From: Desulfobacterales bacterium
Lineage (GTDB): Bacteria; Desulfobacterota; DSM-4660; Desulfatiglandales; JALVZP01
NCBI GenBank assembly: GCA_027064285.1
Contig: JAMOPX010000207.1
Span: forward strand, 1-29,015
Direction: 5' to 3'
Length of the DNA stretch: 29,015 bases
Both the position numbers and the translations under genes were made by a program. The notes under the pieces are model-generated. The model was not told where the DNA came from and did no database searches. It saw nothing but the letters and a program-made list of their open reading frames with translations. Numbering within the stretch: the stretch's first letter is position 1; every line of letters begins with the position of its first letter. Below are positions 1 to 8,968 of the stretch, in pieces.

Positions 1-93
1 ATAACTAACCTAACTATATGGTAAAGGTTTGTCAATCAAAATTAGTCCGCTTGCTTGTTTGTACGGTAAAAACAACAGGATGATGTTATTCTC

Positions 94-123
94 TTAGGTT
101 TAATTAGGTTTAATAAGGTTTAA
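94..123. repeat. Three tandem 10-bp repeats upstream of the first gene
   Basis: TTAGGTTTAA occurs at 94-103 and 104-113, and the variant TAAGGTTTAA at 114-123, with no spacer. The period is about one helical turn. The array ends 22 bp before the start codon at 146, so it lies in or next to the promoter or 5' leader of the binding-protein/kinase operon. It could be an array of sites for a DNA-binding regulator on one face of the helix. That role is inference; only the repeat is seen. Confidence 0.55.
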
Positions 124-145
124 AGAATAGAAAAAGAATTTTAAA

Positions 146-1078
146 ATGCACCGTAAAGCCTCTATCTATATTTTTTGTTTTTTAATATTTTTTACATCCT
201 ATAGCAATAGTTTTGCATTCTTCTCTGCTATAGTGGTTCAGAGTATTAAAGTAGAGCCTTATAACAGAGCATTTGAAGGGATAAAAAGTTCTTATGGAAA
301 TAATCTAAAAAGAATAATCGTCTCTACTTATAAAGGTGATATAAAAGAATACATAGAGGAAAAAAAGCCCCGCATTATATTTGCTATTGGTGAGTGGGCA
401 CTTTCTAAGGTCTTATCTATAAAAAAAATTCCTATAGTTTATCTCATGGTGCTGAATCCTTATCCATTTTTATCTGATAATAAAAACATATCCGGAGTTT
501 CTATGCTTGTGTCTCCTCAAAAAAGATTTGAGTATATAAAAAAATATATTCCTCACGCAAAAAGGATTGGAGTAATATATAATCCAAAGCATTCAGGTTA
601 TATGTATAAGGAATTGTGTAAGGCTGCAAAAAAGACCCAAATGTCTTTGGTAGCAAAAAAGGTCTTCTCTTCTCAGGATGTGATAGATGCTATAAAGGAG
701 ATTTCTGATGATAATATAGATGTATTTTTAATGCTTCCTGATGTTACTGTTATTACTCCTGAGACCTTAAGCTTTATGAGCCTATTTTTTTTTAAAAAAT
801 CCATACCTATTATAACATTTTCCGAAAAATATCTAAAGCTGGGTGCTTTAATGGCTATATATTCTGATCCATTTCATATAGGGGTTCAGGCTGGAATTTT
901 GGCCAGAAAGATACTGCAAGGAAAAGTAAGGCTTCCTGTAATTATTTGGCCAAAGGGAAAGCTCAAGATAAATCCTTATGTAGCAAAGAACTTGAGCTTG
1001 CCGATATATGAAGATGGAAAGGGAATGAGAGCGCATGGAGATAATAAAAAAGATAAAAAATTTTCCCCTCATAACTGA
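146..1078 (+). CDS. ABC-type substrate-binding protein, ABC_sub_bind family
   Basis: A 310-residue predicted periplasmic binding protein. Residues 1-24 form a signal peptide (basic MHRK start, hydrophobic core, Ser/Ala-rich end). The rest has the two-lobe pattern of the ABC_sub_bind (TrpX/YtrP-like) family: IIFAIGEWALSKV near 75, a central RIGVIYNPKHSGY near 140, and DVFLMLPDVTVITPETL near 190. No permease or ATPase gene follows. Instead its 3' end overlaps a membrane histidine kinase by 44 bp, so the protein may be a ligand-sensing partner of that kinase and not a transporter component; this is inferred from context. The ATG at 146 has only a weak A-rich ribosome-binding region. The ligand cannot be told from the sequence. 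Confidence 0.8.
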   Translation: MHRKASIYIFCFLIFFTSYSNSFAFFSAIVVQSIKVEPYNRAFEGIKSSYGNNLKRIIVSTYKGDIKEYIEEKKPRIIFAIGEWALSKVLSIKKIPIVYLMVLNPYPFLSDNKNISGVSMLVSPQKRFEYIKKYIPHAKRIGVIYNPKHSGYMYKELCKAAKKTQMSLVAKKVFSSQDVIDAIKEISDDNIDVFLMLPDVTVITPETLSFMSLFFFKKSIPIITFSEKYLKLGALMAIYSDPFHIGVQAGILARKILQGKVRLPVIIWPKGKLKINPYVAKNLSLPIYEDGKGMRAHGDNKKDKKFSPHN

Positions 1079-3038
1079 AATTTTCTTTCAAATGAAAGAT
1101 AGCCTTTTTAAAAGGGTTCTCACTACATTTATTACTATCTTTATGTCCTTTTTTCTGACTCTGTTTATTTTCTATTCTTGCCAGCAAATCTACTCCATAA
1201 AAAGCTCGTTTATAAGAGAGGGTAAGATCCTGATAGATGTTCTGGCAACTAATTCACGACTTGGGGTCCTGGCAGGTAATGAAAAGCTTCTTAAGCAGGA
1301 AGCCCAAGGTTTTCTATGTCAACCTTATGTAATAGGTATAAGCGTGTTTAGTAAAGATTCTTTATTAATGAGCGTAACAAAACACGAGCAGAACTTGCCG
1401 AGAATCATAACTATATTTCAGATAAACAAAAGACTGTCTCAGGGGGGTAGACCTCCGTATATATATGAAACAGATAGGCTTATGGAAATATGGAATCCTG
1501 TTTATATAAGCATTGGTTTTAAAAGTGCGGAAGAGCTGGTTCTGGGTATTATGCCCACTAAAACAAAACTTGCCGGATGGGTGGCTCTTAGCTTGGATAA
1601 AAGCGAGATATCAAAAAAAGAGAAGCTTTATTTTTTATACTTCTTAATAACGCTCTTTATTTGTATAAGTCTTGCCTATTTTTTTATGCATAGGGCTGCC
1701 CTTAGAACAGTTGGTGCAATTGATATGCTGTGTGAATATGTGGATAATTTTAAAAATATAGAAAATGTAGAAGCGCTTCAGGAGATTCCCATGGAAGGAG
1801 AGGATGAGGCTGGTCGGGTTGCTAAGCTGATAAATGAAATGATTAGAGTATTAAAGAAACGGCATGAGGAGAAGAAAAAGCTTGAGACCCAGCTTCTTAA
1901 TGCCCAGAAGCTGGAAGCAATAGGAGCATTGGCAGGAGGTATTGCTCATGACTTTAACAATGTGCTTGCCTCGGTTATGGGAAGTGGTGACATAGTAAAG
2001 TACAGAATGAGCAAGAGAGAGGAAATTGATCCAAAGTTTGTAGAGGCTATAATATCCTGCAGCAAAAGGGCCCGAGAGATGATTGTGGAGCTTCTAAAGT
2101 ATGCAAGGGGCAAAGGTATGGACAGATATCCTTTGAAGCTAAATGATCAGATTATTATGCTGAAAAAGATGGCCTCTGGTTTTCTTAATGATGATATAGA
2201 GATAAGACTTGAATTAAGTGAAGAGGATCCCGTAGTAGTAAGTAATGCAACTCAGCTACATCAAGTTTTGCTTAATATGCTTACTAATGCCCAGGATGCT
2301 ATGCCAAAAGGAGGCAGGTTAAGGATTGCTACAGGAACAGCAGAAATTTCAGAAGATGTGGCAAGAAGTAAAGGAGAGTGGGTAAATCCTGGTAAATACG
2401 GGGTGATCTATATAGAAGATACAGGGACAGGAATGGATGAAGAGGTTATGAAAAACATATTTAATCCTTTTTTTACCACAAAGGGTCCGGAAAAGGGTAC
2501 AGGATTAGGTCTTTATAACTGCTTTAATATTGTGAAAGAACATGGAGGCTTTATTGATGTAGAAAGTGTAAAAGGAAAAGGAACTTTTTTCAAGATATAC
2601 ATTCCACTTTCAGATAGTAAAGAGGTAGTTGTGGAGAAAGAAGATGATTCTCTTATAAATATACCCAAAGGTTCAGGAACAATTCTTGTTGCAGATGATG
2701 ATCCATTTGTAAGAGAGGTTATAAAAGCGATCTTGACTGAGTTTGGATATAAGGTGATCCTTGCGGTAAATGGGATTGATGTTATTAATAAATTCAGGGA
2801 TAATAAGGATGAAGTGGATTTAGTGCTTATGGATATAGTAATGCCTTATAAACATGGAAAGTCAGCGCAAGAAGCGATTAGAAAAATAAAGCCAGGGGTA
2901 AAAATAATATTTATGAGTGGCTATCCTGATTATGTACTTGCTGAAAAAGGCATTTCTACAGATGATATAGAATATATCCAGAAGCCTGTTCGGGCTGCCA
3001 CCCTAATAAAAAAGATCCAACAGGTGCTTAAATCATAA
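1035..3038 (+). CDS. Membrane hybrid histidine kinase with C-terminal receiver
   Basis: A 667-residue sensor kinase. A transmembrane segment at about 28-48 and a second at about 199-217 enclose an extracytoplasmic domain of roughly 150 residues. A HAMP-like linker and coiled coil run to about 290. The H-box GGIAHDFNN has the phosphoacceptor His305. The ATPase has N414/N418 (N-box), EDTGTGMD at 461-468, NPFFTTK at 477-483 and GTGLGL at 488-493. A receiver domain follows from about 548, with the acidic cluster D554-D556, phosphoacceptor D600, S628 and K650, all intact. The assigned ATG at 1035 lies inside the upstream gene and has GGAAAGGG ahead of it; ATG 1092 (residue 20), just before the first membrane helix, is an alternative. 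No separate output regulator is adjacent, so the phosphorelay target is unknown. Confidence 0.9.
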   Translation: MEIIKKIKNFPLITEIFFQMKDSLFKRVLTTFITIFMSFFLTLFIFYSCQQIYSIKSSFIREGKILIDVLATNSRLGVLAGNEKLLKQEAQGFLCQPYVIGISVFSKDSLLMSVTKHEQNLPRIITIFQINKRLSQGGRPPYIYETDRLMEIWNPVYISIGFKSAEELVLGIMPTKTKLAGWVALSLDKSEISKKEKLYFLYFLITLFICISLAYFFMHRAALRTVGAIDMLCEYVDNFKNIENVEALQEIPMEGEDEAGRVAKLINEMIRVLKKRHEEKKKLETQLLNAQKLEAIGALAGGIAHDFNNVLASVMGSGDIVKYRMSKREEIDPKFVEAIISCSKRAREMIVELLKYARGKGMDRYPLKLNDQIIMLKKMASGFLNDDIEIRLELSEEDPVVVSNATQLHQVLLNMLTNAQDAMPKGGRLRIATGTAEISEDVARSKGEWVNPGKYGVIYIEDTGTGMDEEVMKNIFNPFFTTKGPEKGTGLGLYNCFNIVKEHGGFIDVESVKGKGTFFKIYIPLSDSKEVVVEKEDDSLINIPKGSGTILVADDDPFVREVIKAILTEFGYKVILAVNGIDVINKFRDNKDEVDLVLMDIVMPYKHGKSAQEAIRKIKPGVKIIFMSGYPDYVLAEKGISTDDIEYIQKPVRAATLIKKIQQVLKS

Positions 3039-3049
3039 AACAGAGAACT

Positions 3050-4390
3050 TTGGAGCGAGAGGTTGCTCTTATTGACCAAAAGATTTACATAATCAGCTTG
3101 GGTTGTCCAAAAAATATTGTTGACAGCGAATATATGGGAGGAATCCTTTCCTCTGCTCAATTTCAGGTCACAGATGATATAGAACAGGCAGATATTGTAA
3201 TAATAAACACCTGCGCATTTATTCAGGATGCGGTTCAGGAATCCATAGATGTGATACTGGAAACTGTGAGATTAAAAGAAGAGGGAAATCTAAAAAAAGT
3301 AATTGTAACAGGATGTCTTGTCCAGAGATATGGATATAAGTTAAAAAGAGAGATTCCAGAAGTAGATGTGTGGGCGGGCACTGGAAAGTTTCAAAAGATA
3401 TTAGAAATACTCAAAGAAGATAAAGCTTTTTTCATATCCAAGCCATGTTTTGTACAAAAGAGAAGGATTTCAAGAATCCGAGGGACTCCCTTTTATACTG
3501 CCTATTTAAAAATCTCTGATGGATGCTCATATAGGTGTTCCTATTGTCTTATCCCTAAGTTAAGAGGTCCTATGAGAAGTGTTGCTCCCCAGCTTTTACT
3601 TGAGGAAGCAAAAGAGCTTTCAAAAAGAGGAGCGGTCGAAATAAATCTGGTAGCTCAGGATATCACTTCTTATGGTAAAGATGTTGATGATGAAAAGGTC
3701 TGTTTGGAATCCCTGTTGGAGTCTCTTTTGAATATAGAAGGTATTGAATGGATAAGACTTCTCTATCTTCATCCTTTGGGAATATCAGAGCGCCTTTTAG
3801 ATCTCTTGGAAAATGAAGAAAAGATATGCCCTTATTTAGATATTCCGATCCAGCATGTAAATAATAAAATTTTGGCAGATATGCGTCGAGGATACGATAA
3901 AAAATATATTTTAGAGCTTTTTGATAAAATAAAAAGACTAAAAAGAAGGGTCTTTTTAAGAACTACACTACTTGTGGGTTTTCCAGGAGAGACAGATCAA
4001 GCCTTTCAAGAACTATACGATTTTGTAAAAGATGCAGAATTTAATCATCTTGGGGTATTTGTGTTCAGTTCTGAAAAGGGTACATCAGCGGAGAGGTTGG
4101 GATTTAAAGTAGAGAAGTGGATAGCAAATGAAAGACAAGATGCCCTCATGCGTCTTCAGGCAGATATATTAGAAAGAAAAAATAAAGAAATGATAGGAAA
4201 GGTGATACCTGTGCTTGTAGAAGGAACTCATCCAGAAACAGAGCTTTTACTTGTAGGAAGGAGTAATGGAATGGCACCAGAGATAGATGGACAGGTGATA
4301 ATTAATAAAGGATATGGTATTATAGGAAAAATAATGCCCGTTCTCATTACAGAAGCCCATACTTATGATTTGATCGGAGAGATTTTATGA
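3050..4390 (+). CDS. rimO: Ribosomal protein S12 methylthiotransferase RimO
   Basis: RimO is a radical SAM methylthiotransferase that modifies an aspartate of ribosomal protein S12. The 446 residues fit the family length. The N-terminal UPF0004 domain has Cys19 (ISLGCPKN), Cys55 (NTCAF) and Cys89 (TGCL), which hold the auxiliary [4Fe-4S] cluster. The radical SAM motif CSYRCSYC gives Cys159, Cys163 and Cys166. A C-terminal TRAM-like region follows from about 375. The NIVDSE sequence after GCPKN favours RimO over MiaB. The only upstream start that keeps the conserved N-terminus is TTG at 3050, 11 bp after the kinase stop, with a weak ribosome-binding site. It overlaps the next gene by 4 bp (ATGA), so the two are probably translationally coupled. 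Confidence 0.93.
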   Translation: MEREVALIDQKIYIISLGCPKNIVDSEYMGGILSSAQFQVTDDIEQADIVIINTCAFIQDAVQESIDVILETVRLKEEGNLKKVIVTGCLVQRYGYKLKREIPEVDVWAGTGKFQKILEILKEDKAFFISKPCFVQKRRISRIRGTPFYTAYLKISDGCSYRCSYCLIPKLRGPMRSVAPQLLLEEAKELSKRGAVEINLVAQDITSYGKDVDDEKVCLESLLESLLNIEGIEWIRLLYLHPLGISERLLDLLENEEKICPYLDIPIQHVNNKILADMRRGYDKKYILELFDKIKRLKRRVFLRTTLLVGFPGETDQAFQELYDFVKDAEFNHLGVFVFSSEKGTSAERLGFKVEKWIANERQDALMRLQADILERKNKEMIGKVIPVLVEGTHPETELLLVGRSNGMAPEIDGQVIINKGYGIIGKIMPVLITEAHTYDLIGEIL

Positions 4391-5358
4391 AGTCCCATAT
4401 TCTGGGAGAAAATAGGATCCATATAGAAAGGATAAGTCAAGAACTTCTTAACAATATGGGTTCTACTATATCCTTTATAAAGGAAATAGGTGAACACATA
4501 CTTCTTGGAAGTGGAAAGCTTTTAAGACCTTTACTCTTTATTTTGTCTTGTAAGCTTCTGGAATACGAAGAGGAACATGTATATTCTTTATCTACTGTTT
4601 TTGAATACATACATGTTGCCTCTTTACTTCATGATGATGTGCTTGATAATGCAAAGACAAGGAGGAATAAGCCCTCTGTAAATAATAAATGGGGAGATCA
4701 TGTAGCTATACTGGAAGGGGACTTTTTCTATTCTCGTTCCTTAAGGATTGCTATTAGCACTCAGAATATAAGGTTCTTAGAGAAGCTGACTATTGCCACA
4801 GAAAATATGGTAGAGGGGCAGTTGATGGAGATCCTTTACTCAAATAATTTGTCACTCACAAAAGAGCAGTATATGGACATAATAGAGAAAAAAACTGCTT
4901 CTTTGCTTTCTGCTGCGTGTGAATGCGCAGCAATCATCGCAAAGGCAGGTACAAAAAAGGAAAATGCTTTAAAAAATTTTGGTTTGAATTTAGGAATGGC
5001 ATTTCAGCTTGTTGATGATTTGCTGGATTATGTGTCTTCTGAAGACATATTCGGAAAACCTGTGGGAAAAGATCTAAAGGAAGGAAAGGTAACTCTTCCG
5101 TTAATATATGCGCTTCAAAAAATGGGAGCAGAGGACAGGAGAAGGATTGAACAGCTTTTTGAAGAAAAAAGAAATTGCTTGAACGAACATGAATATATAA
5201 TTGAAAGGGTTGTTCAAACAGATGCTATATCGCGTACGAGAAAGGATGCTCTTTCTTTTATAAAAAAGGCAAAAGAATCACTTAGCTTATTTAATAATTC
5301 CCCTGCAAAAAATGCCCTTATAAACCTAAGCAACTACATTGTTCAACGAGATTATTAA
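4387..5358 (+). CDS. Long-chain trans-polyprenyl diphosphate synthase
   Basis: A 323-residue head-to-tail isoprenyl diphosphate synthase. It has both aspartate-rich motifs: DDVLD at 83-87 (first) and DDLLD at 210-214 (second), plus the GSGKLLRP substrate-binding start at 41-48 and the KT pair at 169-170. Positions 4 and 5 before the first motif are small residues (Ser79, Ala78), which in this family goes with longer products. It is therefore more likely an octaprenyl/heptaprenyl-type enzyme for a menaquinone side chain than farnesyl diphosphate synthase, though chain length is inferred. This fits a sulfate reducer that links a quinone pool to APS reductase. It starts inside the rimO stop (ATGA overlap) and ends the leading plus-strand run. 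Confidence 0.88.
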   Translation: MKSHILGENRIHIERISQELLNNMGSTISFIKEIGEHILLGSGKLLRPLLFILSCKLLEYEEEHVYSLSTVFEYIHVASLLHDDVLDNAKTRRNKPSVNNKWGDHVAILEGDFFYSRSLRIAISTQNIRFLEKLTIATENMVEGQLMEILYSNNLSLTKEQYMDIIEKKTASLLSAACECAAIIAKAGTKKENALKNFGLNLGMAFQLVDDLLDYVSSEDIFGKPVGKDLKEGKVTLPLIYALQKMGAEDRRRIEQLFEEKRNCLNEHEYIIERVVQTDAISRTRKDALSFIKKAKESLSLFNNSPAKNALINLSNYIVQRDY

Positions 5359-5360
5359 AC

Positions 5361-5719
5361 CTTAACTGACCCTTACGCAAAAGGAAGGAGGGATAACAGT
5401 GAATGAGGTATAGGGGTAAGGGGGTTTTTGGTCTGCTCCAAGTCTCTCGGGCTGGTCTCTTCTGTGGCTTATCTGCGGGAGATACCTGCCCCCTCCGCAT
5501 TCCCGTCACTCAACTGGTAATCAGATATGCTTACCAATGGGCTTGGATGTCTGGTAAAGGATTATGCTTGTTTTTGAGAGACGTGAGTGACGGGCTGCGG
5601 TTTCCCCCACAGATAAGCCACGAAGAGACAGCGCCCTTCCGACAGTCGCATCCGAAAAACCCCCTTACCCCTATGCTGCATATAGATACAGAAACTTTTG
5701 CATAAGGTCAGACCTTAAG
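5361..5719. repeat. Long GC-rich inverted-repeat (rod-like) element between convergent genes
   Basis: About 360 bp that can fold on itself through four nested arms. The outer arm is 5361-5383 with 5695-5719 (CTTAA...GCAAAAG, slightly diverged). The second is a perfect 20-bp pair, ATAGGGGTAAGGGGGTTTTT at 5410-5429 with its complement at 5655-5674. The third is 5456-5479 with 5606-5628 (TCTCTTCTGTGGCTTATCTG, one bulge). The fourth is 5495-5512 with 5584-5600 (CCCGTCACTCA core). The tip, 5513-5583, contains a small TGGTAA/TTACCA hairpin. The middle is clearly richer in G and C than the flanking genes. The right end overlaps the last codons of the minus-strand hydrolase gene. A structured RNA or a small non-autonomous mobile element (MITE) both fit. 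I see no target-site duplication and do not recognise a known RNA family. Confidence 0.7.
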
Positions 5720-6478
5720 TCTCATAAGATCTTTTGCTATTATGATGTTGCCTTTGTAATAGCGTCTACACCTCTCTAAGATATCTATTCTGAGACATTC
5801 TGGGTACAGATGGGTTAAAAGAAGAGATTTTGCTTTTGCTTCCTGGGCTATCTTTCCTGCATCAGATGGGCTGAGATGAGTATCTATGCCCCGTTTTTTC
5901 AGATATTCTTCTGGAAAGGAACACTCTAATATAGCGAGATCTACATCTCTGGAAAGTTCGATCACATCTTCACATATGCCCGTATCTCCTGAGTATGCTA
6001 TGCTTTTTCCTTCATCCTTTTCTATAATACGAAATCCAATGCTTTCAGAAACATGTCTTACAGGATAAGAAGCTACTATAAGATTCTTGCAATTTCTCCT
6101 GCTTTTCTTCCCCAATTCATCTATTTTTAAAAGCTTAGGGGACAGGTTTATATATCCTTTATAAGCAGATTGAAGCGATTTTAAAAATTCTCTTGTTCCT
6201 GGAGGTCCTAATAGTGTTATTGGTTTTTTAAATAAAGGATCAGTATTCTTCAGGGTAAAGAGCAGGTATATAATGTCAGCAGTGTGATCTGGATGAAAAT
6301 GTGATAAACAAATATAATCTATGATGCTGAAGGAAAGCCCTAACCTTCCCATTTGTCTTAATGTGCCAGGTCCTATATCTAAAAGCAGACAGGTCTCTTT
6401 TGATCTAACAAGTATAGAAGGAGAGGATCTTTCTGGAATAGGGATAAATGTGCCTGAGCCTAATATTACGACTTCCAA
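5708..6478 (-). CDS. Metallo-beta-lactamase-fold hydrolase, RNase Z-like
   Basis: A 256-residue protein of the metallo-beta-lactamase superfamily, on the RNase Z/ElaC side. The metal-binding motif HFHPDH spans residues 60-65, with further likely ligands at His142 (PVRHVSES), Asp165 (YSGDTG), His201 and His223 (LLTHLYP). It lacks a long exosite arm between motifs, and real tRNase Z is usually longer (about 300 residues), so it may be another phosphodiesterase or a general MBL hydrolase. The start is TTG (complement of 6476-6478), with AGAGG about 11 bp upstream. The gene is divergent from the sigma-54 activator, with 56 bp between the starts. Its stop codon lies inside the right arm of the inverted-repeat element. 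Confidence 0.82.
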   Translation of the reverse strand: MEVVILGSGTFIPIPERSSPSILVRSKETCLLLDIGPGTLRQMGRLGLSFSIIDYICLSHFHPDHTADIIYLLFTLKNTDPLFKKPITLLGPPGTREFLKSLQSAYKGYINLSPKLLKIDELGKKSRRNCKNLIVASYPVRHVSESIGFRIIEKDEGKSIAYSGDTGICEDVIELSRDVDLAILECSFPEEYLKKRGIDTHLSPSDAGKIAQEAKAKSLLLTHLYPECLRIDILERCRRYYKGNIIIAKDLMRLKV

Positions 6479-6534
6479 TTGTTTAAAACCTCTTGTAAAA
6501 TATTATCCAAATCCTGAAAAAGGAGAGTAGCTAT

Positions 6535-8964
6535 ATGCCTTTTGTTTTGGCAATAGGGATCCCAGAGAAAAAGAAAGAACTCCTTTTTAAATCTGTTAAA
6601 GATATCCCTCAAATTTATCTTTCCTTTTCCTCATCTGCAGAGGAACTTCCTTCTCATACCCCTGATATAATTATCTTGGGTACACTTCAATTATCAGCAA
6701 TATCTCTTATAAAATCAAGATTTACCGGAATACCGATCATCTTGTGGCCTGAATTTCAGTCTTCTGCTCAACTTATAGTTAATGTTTTGCAGAATCTGGA
6801 CTCTTCCGTGTCCAAAGAACTGGTTCAGGAAAAAACAAAGCTTGAAAGTTCTTTAAAAGAAACCAAAGACCTACTGGATAAACTTAACTTAGAACTTACC
6901 CAAAAAAAACGAGAACTAAGATGTCTATTTCAAATTGCTACCCTAAGAGAAAGACCAAGTATCAACTTAGAAGAGATAGCACAGGGTATTACTGATATTA
7001 TTCCCTCTGCTATGCGAGCTCACGATAAAATGTGTATTAGGATTCTGCTGGGATATAATGAATTTAAATCCAAAAACTTTCGCTTTACTCCATGGAAATA
7101 TACGAGTGATATCATAATAAACAGAGAGTGGGGAGGAAGAATAGAGGTTTATTATTTTTCCAAACCCAAGGCCTTTATAGAAAAAGAACTTATTGATGCT
7201 ATAAGCGAAAGGTTAGGCAGAATAGCAGAAAGATTCAGAACAGAAGAATCTCTGAAATTAGAAAGCAGGAATATAAAAAACATCTTAAATTCTGTAAGGG
7301 ATCTCATTTGTAAGGTAAATGAATACTATGAAATAGAATATATAAATCCTGCTTTAGAGGAAGAATTTGGCCCTGTTAATGGAAGAAAATGTTTTGAATA
7401 TTTTGGTAGTAAATCTGTATGTTCTGATTGTACATTAACAAAAGTACTTTCAGGAGATACCCTGAGGAGGGAATGGTATTTTGACAAAAGAAAGAAGATA
7501 TATGATGTTCTTGAAACCCCGATCAGAAACTCTGATGGAAGTATATCTAAGCTCTCTATCTTAAGAGACCTTACAGAGCTGAAACAAGCTTATAGAGATC
7601 TGAGAGAGAGAGAAGAACTATATAGGAGCCTTACAGAATCAGTAGCAGATGGAGTAATATTGGTACAGAATCAGAAAATAATATTTGCAAATAGGGCATT
7701 CTTAGAGATGTTTGAGTTCAATGGCTCAGATGAAGTTAGTGGAATGAACATAGAAGATATCTTTGATTCAGAATTTCACTCCCTATGTAAAAAGCTATTT
7801 AATCCAATATTTGGCCTCAATGAAAAGGAAGAAGAAAGCTGGCTTTTGGGTATAACAAATAAAGGAAATAAGATCTGGGTTTCTGTGAATAGAAATTTTA
7901 TTACCCTCAAATCCAAGCCCACTATACTTGCAACTCTTAGAGATGTTACCGAACAGGTTCAGTGGTCAAAAAAGATGCAGGAAGATGCTGAATACTATAG
8001 AAAAGAAAATATAAAACTCAGATCCACGATCAAGGAAAGATATAAATTTGGTGATATAATAGGAAAAAGTCAAGCAATGCAACATATCTATGAACTGATT
8101 CTAAAAGCAGCAAATTCAGATGCCAGTGTGGTAATATTCGGAGAGTCAGGGACTGGAAAGGAATTGGTAGCAAAGGCTATTCACCGATTAAGTCCCAGGG
8201 CTGAAAAGCCCTTTGTAGCTGTAAACTGTGGAGCAATACCAGAGCAGTTAGTAGAAAGTGAATTTTTCGGTCATAAGAAAGGGTCTTTTACGGGTGCGCA
8301 TGCAGATAAACACGGCTACCTCTATGTAGCAAATGGTGGCACCTTGTTTTTGGATGAAGTTGGAGAGCTGAATGTAAACATTCAAGTAAAATTTTTACGT
8401 GCTTTTGAGACCGGTGAGTATAGTCCCATTGGAGATACAAAGACCTATACCTCAGATTTTAGACTTATCTCTGCTACTAATAAAGACCTTGCCCAACTTG
8501 TAGCTGAAGGCAAAATGAGAGAAGACTTTTATTACAGGATAAGTGTTATTCCCATATATATTCCTCCTCTCAGAGAAAGAAAAGATGATATCCCTCTTCT
8601 TGTAGAACACTTTTTGAGGATATATAGTAAAGGTAAACATCCTCCATCTTTACCTGCTAAGTACATAGATCTTTTAATGAATTATGATTGGCCCGGCAAT
8701 GTAAGAGAACTTCAAGGAATGATCCAGAGATATCTAAGTACAGGAAGCTTTCAGTTCTTGGGCAACAAAAGTCCAGAGTTTTCAGATGAAACCGATTATT
8801 CAAAACTTGGAACCCTAAGAAATGCCGTAAGTGAGTTTGAAAAAAGACTAATTTTAAAAGCACTAAAAGAAAATAGATGGCACAAAGGAAAGGTTGCCTC
8901 TCTCTTAGGCATTGACCCTAAAACACTGTATAGAAAGATGAAGAGGTATGGCATTTTATCCTGA
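6535..8964 (+). CDS. Sigma-54 enhancer-binding protein with PAS sensory modules
   Basis: An 809-residue NtrC-family activator. Residues 1-90 resemble a degenerate receiver without the usual acidic pocket. A coiled coil spans about 95-130, a GAF-like region about 130-240, and PAS-type domains about 245-345 and 360-475. The AAA+ domain spans about 505-735 with Walker A GESGTGKE (536-543), the sigma-54 contact loop GSFTGA (583-588), Walker B GGTLFLDE (601-608) and arginine-finger region REDFYYRI (662-669). A Fis-type helix-turn-helix spans about 782-805. The first PAS carries Cys286, Cys296 and Cys299. GSFTGA in place of GAFTGA is a common working variant. The start has GGAGAG upstream. Its stop is 207 bp before sat, whose promoter is of the sigma-54 type, so it is probably the operon's activator (inference). 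It could instead act on distant promoters. Confidence 0.93.
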   Translation: MPFVLAIGIPEKKKELLFKSVKDIPQIYLSFSSSAEELPSHTPDIIILGTLQLSAISLIKSRFTGIPIILWPEFQSSAQLIVNVLQNLDSSVSKELVQEKTKLESSLKETKDLLDKLNLELTQKKRELRCLFQIATLRERPSINLEEIAQGITDIIPSAMRAHDKMCIRILLGYNEFKSKNFRFTPWKYTSDIIINREWGGRIEVYYFSKPKAFIEKELIDAISERLGRIAERFRTEESLKLESRNIKNILNSVRDLICKVNEYYEIEYINPALEEEFGPVNGRKCFEYFGSKSVCSDCTLTKVLSGDTLRREWYFDKRKKIYDVLETPIRNSDGSISKLSILRDLTELKQAYRDLREREELYRSLTESVADGVILVQNQKIIFANRAFLEMFEFNGSDEVSGMNIEDIFDSEFHSLCKKLFNPIFGLNEKEEESWLLGITNKGNKIWVSVNRNFITLKSKPTILATLRDVTEQVQWSKKMQEDAEYYRKENIKLRSTIKERYKFGDIIGKSQAMQHIYELILKAANSDASVVIFGESGTGKELVAKAIHRLSPRAEKPFVAVNCGAIPEQLVESEFFGHKKGSFTGAHADKHGYLYVANGGTLFLDEVGELNVNIQVKFLRAFETGEYSPIGDTKTYTSDFRLISATNKDLAQLVAEGKMREDFYYRISVIPIYIPPLRERKDDIPLLVEHFLRIYSKGKHPPSLPAKYIDLLMNYDWPGNVRELQGMIQRYLSTGSFQFLGNKSPEFSDETDYSKLGTLRNAVSEFEKRLILKALKENRWHKGKVASLLGIDPKTLYRKMKRYGILS

Positions 8965-8968
8965 TTAT

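Noticed and set aside
5403..5705. 100-codon plus-strand open frame inside the inverted-repeat element
   Set aside because: No family resemblance, no coherent protein composition, and it lies wholly within the paired arms; the base composition reflects the structured element.
5361..5719. Known RNAs (SRP RNA, RNase P RNA, tmRNA, 6S) or a retron
   Set aside because: None of their conserved core motifs are visible, the size and rod shape do not match, and there is no reverse transcriptase gene nearby.
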